Positions 9,318-17,816 of a stretch of 64,000 bases of DNA are shown piece by piece. Below the pieces are notes generated by a model, which did not search any database, was not told the DNA's origin, and saw nothing but the letters and a program-made list of their open reading frames with translations. Both the position numbers and the translations under genes were made by a program. The stretch lies in NCBI RefSeq assembly GCF_013344685.1, contig NZ_CP050137.1, positions 4,023,001 to 4,087,000 of the forward strand, written 5' to 3'. This stretch comes from Sphingomonas sp. CL5.1 (GTDB lineage: Bacteria > Pseudomonadota > Alphaproteobacteria > Sphingomonadales > Sphingomonadaceae). Within the stretch, counting starts at the first letter, position 1. Each line of letters starts with the position of its first letter.

Positions 9318-10402
9318 TGATCGAACACGATCACGCTGCGCGTCGTGTCGCCCTTGCGAAGCTCGTCGAACGCATGGTTGATGCTGGCGAGCGGCATCCG
9401 GTCCGCGATGATCGTGTCGAGGTCGAGCAGTCCGCGCTGATAGAAATCGACCAGCCGGGGGATATCGACCGGGAAGCGATTGTAGCCCATGATCCCGCCC
9501 TGGAGCCTTTTGCCGGACAGCAGGTCCATCGCGGAGAGGCCGACCTTCTCGCTGAGCGGCATCATCCCGAGGATCGTCGCCGTGCCGCCGCGACGCAGCA
9601 CCTTCACCGCGGTATCCGCCGATTGTGGGCGGCCGACCGCCTCGATCGCGTGATCGACGCCGCCCTTGGTGGCCTCCACCACTTCCGCGACAATATTTTC
9701 CGCGAGCGGGTCATAGCTATGGGTCGCGCCGAGCTTTTCGGCGATGGCACGCTTCTCCGGCACCGGATCGAGCGCGATGATCTTGCCCGCGCCCGCGATC
9801 TTCGCCGCGTTCACCGCCGCAAGCCCGATCCCGCCGCAGCCGACGACGCACACCGTCTCGCCCGGCGACACATCCGTGGTGTTGAACACCGCGCCCGCGC
9901 CTGTCGTCACCGCGCAGCCGATCAGCGCGGCGCGATCCAGCGGCATTTCCGGGTCGATCGCGACGCAGGCATGTTCGTGGACCAGCATCATCTCGGCATA
10001 GGCCGACAGGTTGAGCATCTGGTTGACCGGGCTGCCGTCCGGGAACCTCAGGCGCGGCTCCGCACCGGCCTGTCGCCGCGTCTCGCCGCCGAGGCAGAGA
10101 TACATGCGGCCCGTCACGCAAAATTCGCAATGGCCGCAGAAGGCGGAAAGACAGGTGACGACATGGTCGCCCGGCTTCACCGTGCGCACCTCCGAGCCGA
10201 CCGCCTCGACGATCCCCGCCGCCTCATGGCCGGGAATCGCCGGCAAGGGATGCGGATAGGCCCCGTCGATGAAATGCAGGTCGGAACGGCACACACCGCA
10301 GGCCAGCGTGCGGATCAGCACCTCATGCGCCGCCGGCTTGGACACGTCGACGTCCATCACCTCCAGCGGCTTCTTCGCTTCGAATAAAACGGCGGCCTTC
10401 AT
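9314..10402 (-). CDS. Zinc-dependent alcohol dehydrogenase, MDR family
   Basis: Medium-chain zinc alcohol dehydrogenase (362 residues), oxidising an alcohol with NAD. The catalytic zinc ligands are in LACGVCRSDLHF and IPGHEAAG plus the later IGCAVTTGAGAVF cysteine. The structural zinc lobe has the four cysteines in LSAFCGHCEFCVTGRMYLC. The cofactor fold shows VCVVGCGGIGLAAVN, followed by an aspartate (ALDP), typical of NAD. The layout resembles class III-like enzymes. I placed the start at MKAAVLFEAKKP (10402); the frame runs upstream to 10450 but that part has no family similarity. It is second in the operon, 69 bases after the ACAD gene and overlapping the kinase gene by four bases. It may oxidise a primary alcohol or aldehyde precursor of the acid; inference. 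Confidence 0.9.
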   Translation of the reverse strand: MKAAVLFEAKKPLEVMDVDVSKPAAHEVLIRTLACGVCRSDLHFIDGAYPHPLPAIPGHEAAGIVEAVGSEVRTVKPGDHVVTCLSAFCGHCEFCVTGRMYLCLGGETRRQAGAEPRLRFPDGSPVNQMLNLSAYAEMMLVHEHACVAIDPEMPLDRAALIGCAVTTGAGAVFNTTDVSPGETVCVVGCGGIGLAAVNAAKIAGAGKIIALDPVPEKRAIAEKLGATHSYDPLAENIVAEVVEATKGGVDHAIEAVGRPQSADTAVKVLRRGGTATILGMMPLSEKVGLSAMDLLSGKRLQGGIMGYNRFPVDIPRLVDFYQRGLLDLDTIIADRMPLASINHAFDELRKGDTTRSVIVFDQ

Positions 10403-10471
10403 GCGCCTCTCCAGTCGATCAGGTCGTCCCGGTCGCGGCCGGGGCGCCAAGGGTCAGTCAACAAGCGGCTT

Positions 10472-11779
10472 TCAGCGCGAGACGCCGATGTCCCCGCTCG
10501 AAATCTCCACGCCGCCGCGCGGCGCGGGGCGCTCGGCCTTCCAGTCGGCGTATTTGCCGAACTCGTCGCGTGCGATCGCGCGGCAATGGACCTCGTCCGG
10601 GCCGTCCGCGAAACGCAAGGTGCGCATCGCCGCCCAGGCATGGGCGAGGCCGAAATCCTCCGCCACCCCGCCGCCGCCATGCGCCTGGATCGCGTCGTCG
10701 AGAATCTGAAGCGCCATGTTCGGCGCTTGCACCTTGATCATCGCGATCTCGAGCTTGGCTGACTTGTTGCCGGCCTTGTCCATCATGTCCGCAGCCTTGA
10801 GGCACAACAGGCGCGTCATCTCGATATCGATGCGCGCGCGGGCGATGCGCTGCTCCCACACGCTATGGTCGGAGATGCGCTTGCCGAACGCGACGCGGCT
10901 GACGAGGCGCTGCGCCATCTTCTCGATCGCGACCTCCGCCACGCCGATGGTGCGCATGCAATGGTGGATGCGGCCCGGCCCGAGCCGCCCCTGCGCGATC
11001 TCGAAGCCCCGGCCCTCGCCGAGCAGCAGATTCTCCACCGGCACGCGCACGTCGGTGAAGCTCACCTCGCCATGGCCGTGCGGGGCATGGTCATAACCAT
11101 AGACGGAGAGCATCCGCTCGATCTTCACGCCCGGCGTGTCCATCGGCACGAGGATTTGGCTCTGCTGCTGGTGGCGCGAGCCCTCGAAGCTCGTCTTGCC
11201 CATCAGGATGCCGATCTTGCAACGCGGATCGCCCACGCCCGACGACCACCATTTGCGGCCGTTGATGACGTAATGATCGCCGTCACGCTCGATCCGCGTC
11301 TCGATATTGGTCGCATCGGAGGAGGCGACCTGCGGCTCGGTCATCAGGAAGACGGAGCGGATATCGCCGTTCATCAGCGGGCGCAGCCACTGCTCCTTCT
11401 GCTCGCGCGTGCCGTAGCGGTGCAGCACCTCCATGTTACCGGTGTCGGGCGCGGAGCAGTTGAAGCATTCGCTCGCCCAGCCGACCTTGCCCATCTCCTC
11501 GGCGCAGAGCGCATATTCGAGATTGGTGAGCTGGGTCCCCTCGAACTCGAACGTGTCGTCAACATGCGCCTGCCCGGAGTGCGGCGGCATGAAGAAATTC
11601 CACAGCCCGGCCTCTTTCGCCCTGGCCTTCACCTCCTCGATCACCGGGATCACCTTCCACGGATCGCCCTCGTGGTGCTGGCGCTCATATTCCGCCTGGC
11701 GGGGGCGGATGTGCTGATCGATAAAATCGCGTACCCGGTCGCGGAAATAGGTTTCGCGTTCGCTCAGCGTGAAGTCCAT
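10472..11779 (-). CDS. ACAD10/11-type acyl-CoA dehydrogenase, first gene of the operon
   Basis: Acyl-CoA dehydrogenase family enzyme of 435 residues, the branch that in animals forms the C-terminal half of ACAD10 and ACAD11 and in Pseudomonas is LvaC. Features: FFMPP near the N-terminus, [16 protein letters not shown] at the substrate/FAD strand, [16 protein letters not shown], and the diagnostic end [11 protein letters not shown] followed by [17 protein letters not shown]. Where MCAD has its catalytic glutamate this protein has Asp392, as in ACAD10/11. In the studied systems the enzyme acts with the kinase to eliminate phosphate from a 4-phosphoacyl-CoA and so move the oxygen to C3. Start ATG at 11779, 154 bases from the divergent regulator. 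It should lead the transcript running down to 6663. Confidence 0.9.
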   Translation of the reverse strand: MDFTLSERETYFRDRVRDFIDQHIRPRQAEYERQHHEGDPWKVIPVIEEVKARAKEAGLWNFFMPPHSGQAHVDDTFEFEGTQLTNLEYALCAEEMGKVGWASECFNCSAPDTGNMEVLHRYGTREQKEQWLRPLMNGDIRSVFLMTEPQVASSDATNIETRIERDGDHYVINGRKWWSSGVGDPRCKIGILMGKTSFEGSRHQQQSQILVPMDTPGVKIERMLSVYGYDHAPHGHGEVSFTDVRVPVENLLLGEGRGFEIAQGRLGPGRIHHCMRTIGVAEVAIEKMAQRLVSRVAFGKRISDHSVWEQRIARARIDIEMTRLLCLKAADMMDKAGNKSAKLEIAMIKVQAPNMALQILDDAIQAHGGGGVAEDFGLAHAWAAMRTLRFADGPDEVHCRAIARDEFGKYADWKAERPAPRGGVEISSGDIGVSR

Positions 11780-11879
11780 CGCATCCCTCCAAAGCCTGTT
11801 CAGCCAGCGGCTCTAGACCGTACCCATCTTTCGGTAAAGCGCCCGAATCATCATTTATCCCCTACGAAAACGCCCTGCC

Positions 11880-11918
11880 GCAACAAGCGCGAAAGGGACT
11901 GTTTCTTCGAATTGTTGC
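11880..11918. promoter_or_regulatory. Candidate operator dyad in the divergent intergenic region
   Basis: In the 154-base gap between the ACAD gene and the tandem TetR gene, GCAACAA (11880-11886) is repeated inverted as TTGTTGC (11912-11918), with a nested GAAA/TTTC pair inside. It ends 15 bases before the regulator's ATG. Position and symmetry fit an operator for the adjacent TetR-type protein, controlling itself and possibly the minus-strand operon. I saw no convincing -35/-10 pair. This is a by-eye pattern; chance cannot be excluded. Confidence 0.3.
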
Positions 11919-11933
11919 TGCTAAGGTGGCCGG

Positions 11934-13178
11934 ATGCACGGCACGGGGGATACCGGCCGGGGGGAGGAGACGAGCACGCGGCGCTTCCGGGCGAAACGTG
12001 ATGCGATCCTCGCCGCGGCCGCTGAGGCGATCAACGAACAGAGCGCGAAGGGCATGACCTTCGCCGATGTCGCGCGGCGCGTCGGGCTGAACACCACCAG
12101 CGTCACTTATTATTTCAAGCGCAAGGAGGACCTTGCCGCCGCCGCGTTCGAGCATACGCTGGATTCGCTGCTGTCGATGCTCGACGAGGCGATGGAGGAG
12201 GTGACGCCGGAGGCGCGGGTCGAGCGTTATCTCGCGCTCAACATGGCGCGGCTGATGCGCGTCCAGCGCGGCGAGGAACGGCAGATGGCCGGGCTTTCCG
12301 ACCTTCGCGCAATGGACGAGCCGGTGCGCTCGCGGTTGATGGCGCGGTGGCGCGAGGTGTTCCGCCGCACCCGCCTGCTGTGGGGCGCGGCGGACGCGCG
12401 GCAGCAGACCGACCTCAACGGCGCGCGCGCGCACGTGCTGCTGGAGAACACCTTCTGGCTACCGGTGTGGCTGGGCCGCTACGAGCCGGATCAATATCCC
12501 CGTGCCGAGGCGCGGCTGATGGAGGTGTTCCGCCACGGCATCGCACGGCCGGAAGCCGAATGGCGGCCAGCGCCGATCGACCTGCCGCATGACGAGGCGG
12601 TGCCGGGGCGCGAGGCGTTCCTGCTGGCGGCGACGCGGCTCATCAACGAGCTTGGCTATCGCGGTGCCTCGGTGCAGCGCATCGCATCGGAGCTGAACGT
12701 CACCAAGGGCAGCTTCTACCACCATCTCGACGCCAAGGACGATCTGGTCGTCGCCTGCTACAAGCGCAGCTTCGATACGATCGCGGCGGCGCAGCGGCTC
12801 GCCGACGAGCGCGGCGGAAGCCATTGGGACCGGCTGGCGGGCACGATCGCGACCTTGCTCGACGTGCAATTCTCGGAGCTTGGGCCGCTGCTGCGCACCA
12901 CCGCGCTCACCGCGCTACCGCCCGGCGTGCGCAATGTGATGGTGGAACGATCGAACCGCATCGCGCGCCGCTTCGCCGGCACGATCTCCGACGGGATCGC
13001 GGAAGGGACGATCCGCGCGGTCGACGCGCTGATCGCGGCGCAGGCGCTGATGGCCTTCCTCAACGCCGCATTCGACATGCGCAAATGGGCGTGGTCGATG
13101 CCGCGCGAGCGGGCGATCGCGCTCTACGCCTCCACCCTCACCTTCGGCCTGTTCGACGACCGGGTTATCGCGGAATAG
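11934..13178 (+). CDS. Tandem double-TetR transcriptional regulator
   Basis: A 414-residue DNA-binding protein made of two consecutive TetR/AcrR units in a single chain; ordinary TetR regulators are about 190-220 residues and act as dimers. The first helix-turn-helix lies at about residues 20-70 (MTFADVARRVGLNTTSVTYYFK), followed by an all-helical ligand-type domain. A second complete TetR unit begins near residue 218, with its helix-turn-helix in ASVQRIASELNVTKGSFYHHL. The two units are clearly different in sequence, so this is an old fusion or duplication, not a sequencing artefact. It is divergent from the ACAD/ADH/kinase/SDR operon and convergent with the acyl-CoA dehydrogenase at 13247, so it probably senses an acyl-CoA intermediate of this region. 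The inverted repeat just upstream is a candidate binding site. Confidence 0.9.
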   Translation: MHGTGDTGRGEETSTRRFRAKRDAILAAAAEAINEQSAKGMTFADVARRVGLNTTSVTYYFKRKEDLAAAAFEHTLDSLLSMLDEAMEEVTPEARVERYLALNMARLMRVQRGEERQMAGLSDLRAMDEPVRSRLMARWREVFRRTRLLWGAADARQQTDLNGARAHVLLENTFWLPVWLGRYEPDQYPRAEARLMEVFRHGIARPEAEWRPAPIDLPHDEAVPGREAFLLAATRLINELGYRGASVQRIASELNVTKGSFYHHLDAKDDLVVACYKRSFDTIAAAQRLADERGGSHWDRLAGTIATLLDVQFSELGPLLRTTALTALPPGVRNVMVERSNRIARRFAGTISDGIAEGTIRAVDALIAAQALMAFLNAAFDMRKWAWSMPRERAIALYASTLTFGLFDDRVIAE

Positions 13179-13201
13179 GCACGCGCCATTCCGGCTGACG
13201 C

Positions 13202-13230
13202 CCCGCCCCAATGCCGAAACAAGGGGCGGG
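13202..13230. terminator. Possible hairpin between convergent genes
   Basis: CCCGCCCC (13202-13209) pairs with GGGGCGGG (13223-13230) around a 13-base loop, in the 68-base gap between the converging tandem TetR and acyl-CoA dehydrogenase genes. There is no T-run on either side, so termination is only suggested by its position. Confidence 0.25.
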
Positions 13231-13246
13231 CGCGGGCCGAAAGACC

Positions 13247-14311
13247 TCAATAACCGTTGAGCCGCCCGAAACGGTCGCGGTGATAGGAGGCATTGCCCCA
13301 CATCGCCTCCAGCACCGCCGCGCGCTTGAGGAAGAGGCCCGCGTCGAACTCGTCGGTCATGCCGACGCCGCCGTGGAGCTGCACCATTTCGCGGCTGACG
13401 AGACGCAGCGTGTCGTTGGCCACCGCCTTCGCGAGGCTCACCGCCTGATCGACATCCGAGCGCCCCGCGTCGATCGCCTCCAGCGCGCCCTCCACCGCCG
13501 AGCGCATCAGCTCCAGCTCGGTCAGCATCTTGGCCATGCGGTGCTGGAGCGCCTGGAAGGTCGAGAGCACCTGTCCGAACTGCACGCGCTGCTTGAGATA
13601 GTCGAGCGTCTGGCCGAACGCGCTTTCCGCCATGCCGAGCATCTCGGCGGCGGTGACGGCGGCGGCGCGATCGGCCACCGCCTGCGTCAACGCCTTGTCG
13701 CCGAGCTTCTCGGCCGGGGCATCGCTGAACGTCACCTCCGCGTGGCTGCGGCTGTCCGCCATGCGCCGCGACGCCACCGTCACGCCCTCGCCTTTTGGCA
13801 CCAGATAGAGGCCATCGGCCGCCGCGACGACGAACACGTCCGCGCCGTCGCCCTCCGCGACGAATTTCTTGGTGCCGCTCAGCTTCCCGCCGGAGACGGT
13901 CGCCGCGATCTTCATGTCGTGGCCCGGCCCCTCGTCGATCGCCAGCGTCGCGGTCGCCTCGCCGCTGGCGAGCCTCGGCAGCCATTCACTCCTGGCCTTG
14001 TCAGACGATCCCATCGCGATCGCGCTCGCCGCCACGGCGGTCGAGGCGAGCGGGGTCGCAGCAAGGTTGCGGCCGAGCTGCTCCAGCACCAGCCCGAGCG
14101 AGAGATAGCCGAACGCCGAACCGCCGAACTCCTCGGGGATGACGATCCCGGCCCAGCCCATGCCGCCGATCGCGCTCCACGCCTCGGGATCATATCCCTT
14201 GCCGCCACCCGCGTCGCGCAGCTTGCGGAAGGCGGCGATCGGGCTTTCGTTGTCGGCCCATTCGCGCGCCATGTCGCGCAGCATCACCTGTTCTTCGTTC
14301 AATGCAGCCAT
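13247..14311 (-). CDS. Acyl-CoA dehydrogenase family protein, second subunit of pair 2
   Basis: Acyl-CoA dehydrogenase homologue of 354 residues, the same subtype as the protein at 2513-3655. It begins MAALNEEQVMLRDMAREWA, carries the central RVQFGQVLSTFQALQHRMAK and ends VQLHGGVGMTDEFDAGLFLK with the tail LEAMWGNASYHRDRFGRLNGY. Like its counterpart it lacks the C-terminal YEGT-type segment, so it probably supplies FAD contacts to its partner rather than the catalytic base. The start at 14311 is preceded by AGGGAAA at the right distance; the open frame continues to 14368 without family similarity. It follows its partner gene by 94 bases on the same strand. Substrate unknown. Confidence 0.9.
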   Translation of the reverse strand: MAALNEEQVMLRDMAREWADNESPIAAFRKLRDAGGGKGYDPEAWSAIGGMGWAGIVIPEEFGGSAFGYLSLGLVLEQLGRNLAATPLASTAVAASAIAMGSSDKARSEWLPRLASGEATATLAIDEGPGHDMKIAATVSGGKLSGTKKFVAEGDGADVFVVAAADGLYLVPKGEGVTVASRRMADSRSHAEVTFSDAPAEKLGDKALTQAVADRAAAVTAAEMLGMAESAFGQTLDYLKQRVQFGQVLSTFQALQHRMAKMLTELELMRSAVEGALEAIDAGRSDVDQAVSLAKAVANDTLRLVSREMVQLHGGVGMTDEFDAGLFLKRAAVLEAMWGNASYHRDRFGRLNGY

Positions 14312-14405
14312 GTCGTTTCCCTTTCGCCGGGTACCGGGGAGGATGAGGTCTGCCGCCTCATCCTCCACCCGGCCCTCTCCAGACGCTTCCCGCGCCCAAC
14401 CGAAC

Positions 14406-15626
14406 TCACTGGTGATCGAGCATCCCGAGGATACGCTTGGCGATCACGTTGTTCTGGATCTCGCTCGACCCGCCGTAGATCGACACCGCCTTGCCCCACA
14501 GCCAGGTGCGGGTCTGCTCCAGCTCCTCGCGCGAGAAGCCCTCGCCTTCCCAGCCGAGGCCCTGCATCCCCATGATCTCGACGTTCAGCTCCGCGCGATC
14601 CTGCGTGATGCGCGCGCCGACGTTCTTCATGACGCTGGTCGCGGCGGACGGGCCGGCATTGCCCTTCGCCTCCAGCGCGGCACGGCGCAGCGTGAGCGCG
14701 AAGGCGCGCTGGTCCATCTCATGCCTGATGATCCGGGTGCGCAGGTCCGCGTCGGCGAGGCGCCCTTCGGCGTCGGTGCCGCGATATTTCTTCGCGATCT
14801 CCGGCACGGTGTTGCCGGCGTTCATCCGCGCGGCCGAGCCGCTGCCGCCGGAAAGCGAGTTGCGCTCGTGCTGGAGCAGGCGGGTGCCGATCTCCCAGCC
14901 CTGCCCCTCGCGTCCGACGAGATTCCCCTTCGGCACCTTCACGTTGGTGAAGAAGGTCTCGCAGAACGGCGACGCGCCGGAGATCAGCCGGATCGGCCGC
15001 GTCTCCACGCCCTCGCTCTCCATGTCGATCAGCAGGAAGCTGATGCCGGCATGTTTCTGCGACTTGTCGGTGCGCACCAGCGCGAAGCATTTGTCCGCCC
15101 ATTGGCCGCCGGAGGTCCAGGTCTTCTGCCCGTTGACGAGATAGTGATCGCCCTTGTCCTCGGCGAAGGTCTGCAGGCTGGCGAGGTCCGATCCCGCGCC
15201 CGGCTCCGAATAGCCCTGGCACCAGCGCACCTCGCCGCGGACGATGCCGGGGATATGCGCCTGCTTCTGCTCCTCGCTGCCATATTCCAGCAGCGTCGGG
15301 CCGAACATCATCACGCCCATGCCGCCGATCGGGTTCCACGCGCCGATCCGGGCCATTTCCTCCTGCAACACGCGCGCCTCGGCACGCGAGAGGCCGCCGC
15401 CGCCATATTCCGTCGGCCAGGTCGGCACGCCCCAGCCCTTGTCGCCCATCGCCTCGCGCCACTTCTTCTGCGCGGGCGTCTCGGCGGTCGGCCCGTCGAC
15501 GGCGGACATCGCATTGTCATGCCCCTTCAGCGCGGGATCGAAATTCGCCTCCAGCCACGCGCGCGCTTCCTTTCGGAAGTCGTCCAGGCTGTCTGCGGGG
15601 CGGTCCAGGTCGGCGGCGGTGGCCAT
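14406..15626 (-). CDS. Acyl-CoA dehydrogenase family protein, first subunit of pair 2
   Basis: Acyl-CoA dehydrogenase of 406 residues, matching in type the protein at 1263-2450: FRKEARAWLEANFDP, WPTEYGGGGLSRAEA, QGYSEPGAGSDLASLQTFAED, LVNGQKTWTSGGQWAD and a C-terminal SIYGGSSEIQNNVIAKRIL. The position of the MCAD catalytic glutamate is glycine, so a base elsewhere in the chain, or supplied differently, must act, as in heterotetrameric FadE-type enzymes. I prefer the ATG at 15626 because GGAG lies eight bases before it; another ATG two codons upstream (15632) is possible but too close to that site. The divergent MFS gene starts 128 bases away, so the gap probably holds promoters for both. Substrate unknown. 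Confidence 0.9.
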   Translation of the reverse strand: MATAADLDRPADSLDDFRKEARAWLEANFDPALKGHDNAMSAVDGPTAETPAQKKWREAMGDKGWGVPTWPTEYGGGGLSRAEARVLQEEMARIGAWNPIGGMGVMMFGPTLLEYGSEEQKQAHIPGIVRGEVRWCQGYSEPGAGSDLASLQTFAEDKGDHYLVNGQKTWTSGGQWADKCFALVRTDKSQKHAGISFLLIDMESEGVETRPIRLISGASPFCETFFTNVKVPKGNLVGREGQGWEIGTRLLQHERNSLSGGSGSAARMNAGNTVPEIAKKYRGTDAEGRLADADLRTRIIRHEMDQRAFALTLRRAALEAKGNAGPSAATSVMKNVGARITQDRAELNVEIMGMQGLGWEGEGFSREELEQTRTWLWGKAVSIYGGSSEIQNNVIAKRILGMLDHQ

Positions 15627-15754
15627 CGTCATCACTCCACGAATCCGAATCTGAATATCGGGTATGGCGAGCGGCATCGCATGACTTGCGCCAAGATGCA
15701 AAGGGACAACGCCATCGCAAGCCGATAGAATGCGCGCGATCGAACGAGGCGCCC

Positions 15755-16990
15755 ATGCAGCGCCGCTGGAGGGGCTGCTTGATCCGATTCCATCACCGCG
15801 CGGTGCCGATCGCGCTGGCCGCGATCCTGATCGATTCGATCGGCTTCGGCATCGTCATGCCGGTGCTGCCGACGCTGATCGTCCATCTCGCGCATGTCGG
15901 CCTGCCCGACGCGACGCGCATCGGCGGCTATATGCTGATCGCCTTCGCCCTCGCGCAGTTCCTTGCCGGGCCGGTGCTCGGCAACCTCGGCGACCGATTC
16001 GGCCGGCGTGTCGTGCTGCTGGCGGCGATGACCGCCTTCTCCGCCGATTACGCGCTGATGGCGGCGGCGCCGACGATCGGCTGGCTGTTCCTCGGCCGCG
16101 TCATCGCCGGCATCACCGGCGCCACCTATGGCCCGGTCAATGCGGTGATGGCGGACGTGACCCCGCCCGAGAAGCGCGGCGCGACCTTCGGCCTCGTCGG
16201 CGCGGCATTCGGCGCGGGCTTCATCATCGGCCCGGCGATCGGCGGGTTGCTCTCGACGCTCGGCCCGCGCGCGCCGTTCATCGCCGCCGCCTGCCTCGCG
16301 CTGGTCAACGCCGCGACGATCGCGCTGATCATGCCGGAAACATTGCCGCCCGAACGCCGCCGGCCATTCGAATGGAAACGCGCCAATGTGTTCAGCGCCT
16401 TCGCTCCCCTGCTCCATGCCGGCGGCGCGACGCCGCTGCTGAGCGCCACCCTGCTCTGGCAGATCGCCCACATGGTCTATCCGGCGACCTGGGCCTTCTA
16501 TGCCGAGATCGCGATGGGCTGGGACGGGCGCGCGATCGGCTGGTCGCTCGCGGCGGTGGGCGTTTCGATGATGGTGGTGCAGATCTTCCTGGTCGGCCGC
16601 GCGATCAAGACGTTCGGCGAGGAGCGCACCGTGCTGATCGGCCTGGTCGTCGGGGTGATCGAATTCACGCTGATCGCCTTCGCGACCAGGGGCTGGGAGG
16701 TCTATGCGCTGATCCTGTTCGGCGCGCTGGCGGGGCTGGTGTTCCCCTCGATCAACGCGATCCTGTCGAACCGGGTCGACGCCAGCCATCAGGGCGCGTT
16801 GCAGGGCGGGATGGCGAGCCTGTCGAGCATCGCGGCGATCGTCGGCCCGCTGGTGATGACGCAATCGCTGGCGGCCGGCGCGGATCACGGCCTGCCCGGC
16901 GCGGCCTTCATGCTCGCAGGGATATTGGCGGCGCTGGCGCTGGCGACGATCTGGCTGGGCGTGGTGCGGCGGCGCGGCGCGCTTGCGTGA
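15755..16990 (+). CDS. MFS transporter of the TCR/Tet-like drug:H+ antiporter group
   Basis: Inner-membrane major facilitator of about 411 residues with 12 predicted hydrophobic segments. The first helix contains ILIDSIGFGIVMPVLPTL, the loop 2-3 signature is GNLGDRFGRRVVLL, and the motif GAAFGAGFIIGPAIGG in helix 5 is the antiporter motif typical of TetA-like proteins. Similar genes in sphingomonads are usually annotated as tetracycline-resistance-like MFS proteins, but that similarity does not show drug resistance. Start at ATG 15755 preceded by GAGG; the frame is open to 15686 without support. It is divergent from the acyl-CoA dehydrogenase pair and could export a pathway substrate or toxic intermediate; inference. 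Confidence 0.88.
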   Translation: MQRRWRGCLIRFHHRAVPIALAAILIDSIGFGIVMPVLPTLIVHLAHVGLPDATRIGGYMLIAFALAQFLAGPVLGNLGDRFGRRVVLLAAMTAFSADYALMAAAPTIGWLFLGRVIAGITGATYGPVNAVMADVTPPEKRGATFGLVGAAFGAGFIIGPAIGGLLSTLGPRAPFIAAACLALVNAATIALIMPETLPPERRRPFEWKRANVFSAFAPLLHAGGATPLLSATLLWQIAHMVYPATWAFYAEIAMGWDGRAIGWSLAAVGVSMMVVQIFLVGRAIKTFGEERTVLIGLVVGVIEFTLIAFATRGWEVYALILFGALAGLVFPSINAILSNRVDASHQGALQGGMASLSSIAAIVGPLVMTQSLAAGADHGLPGAAFMLAGILAALALATIWLGVVRRRGALA

Positions 16991-17038
16991 TCGTCGACGC
17001 CTTCCCATCTTCGCCGAAACGCGCTTGAGGGAGGCACG

Positions 17039-17737
17039 ATGATCGACCTGCATTTCTGGCCCACGCCGAACGGCCACAAGATCACGCTGTTCCTGGAGGA
17101 AGCGGGGCTGGACTACGTCATCAAGCCGGTGAACATCGGCGCGGGCGACCAGTTCAAGCCGGAATTCCTGAAGATCGCCCCCAACAACCGCATGCCCGCG
17201 ATCGTCGATCACGCGCCGGCCGACAGCGGCGAGCCGATCGCGATCTTCGAATCCGGCGCGATCCTGCTCTACCTCGCCGAAAAGACCGGCCGGTTCGGCG
17301 GCGAGGGGCTACGCGAGCGGACCAAGGTGAACCAGTGGCTGATGTGGCAGATGGGCGGACTCGGCCCGATGCTGGGGCAGAACCATCATTTCAACCGCTA
17401 CGCGCCGGAGAAGATTCCTTACGCCATCGACCGTTACGTGAAGGAGACCAACCGGCTCTACGGCGTGCTCGACCGGCGGCTGGAGGGCCGCGCGTTCATC
17501 ATCGGCGACAGCTACACGATCGCGGATATGGCCTGTTATCCGTGGATATTGCCCGAAATCCAGGGGCAGGACATGGCCGGTTTCCCCCATCTCGCCCGCT
17601 GGCACGCCTCGATCCGCGCCCGTCCCGCCACGGAGCGCGCCTATGCGCGGGGCAAGGCCGTCGCGCCGCAGCAGCAGACGTTGAGCGAGGAGGCGAAGAA
17701 GATGCTGTTCGGCCAGACGGCGAAGGCGGCGTCGTAA
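17039..17737 (+). CDS. Glutathione S-transferase family protein, YfcG-like (Nu class)
   Basis: Cytosolic GST-fold protein, 232 residues, very close in layout to E. coli YfcG. The N-terminal thioredoxin domain starts IDLHFWPTPNGHKITLFLEE, with Thr9 and Asn11, the residues that in Nu-class enzymes contact glutathione disulfide. FESGAILLYLAEKTGRF gives the conserved ESxAI glutathione-binding motif, and the helical C-terminal domain has GGLGPMLGQNHHFNRYAPE. In YfcG this supports disulfide-bond reductase activity with glutathione (known for the family), and the same is likely here. A strong GAGGGAGG site precedes the ATG. It follows the MFS gene by 48 bases on the same strand. Confidence 0.88.
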   Translation: MIDLHFWPTPNGHKITLFLEEAGLDYVIKPVNIGAGDQFKPEFLKIAPNNRMPAIVDHAPADSGEPIAIFESGAILLYLAEKTGRFGGEGLRERTKVNQWLMWQMGGLGPMLGQNHHFNRYAPEKIPYAIDRYVKETNRLYGVLDRRLEGRAFIIGDSYTIADMACYPWILPEIQGQDMAGFPHLARWHASIRARPATERAYARGKAVAPQQQTLSEEAKKMLFGQTAKAAS

Positions 17738-17816
17738 CGATCCGCGCGCCGGGATAGCTTCCGGCGCGGCGCCGCTCTAAGGGGCGCGCTCCCAACCGCC
17801 GGAGTCCAGCCCGACG

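Noticed and set aside
15755..16990. Tetracycline resistance by the MFS protein
   Set aside because: The antiporter motifs are shared by many exporters of unrelated compounds, and there is no TetR repressor next to it in the tetA-tetR layout.
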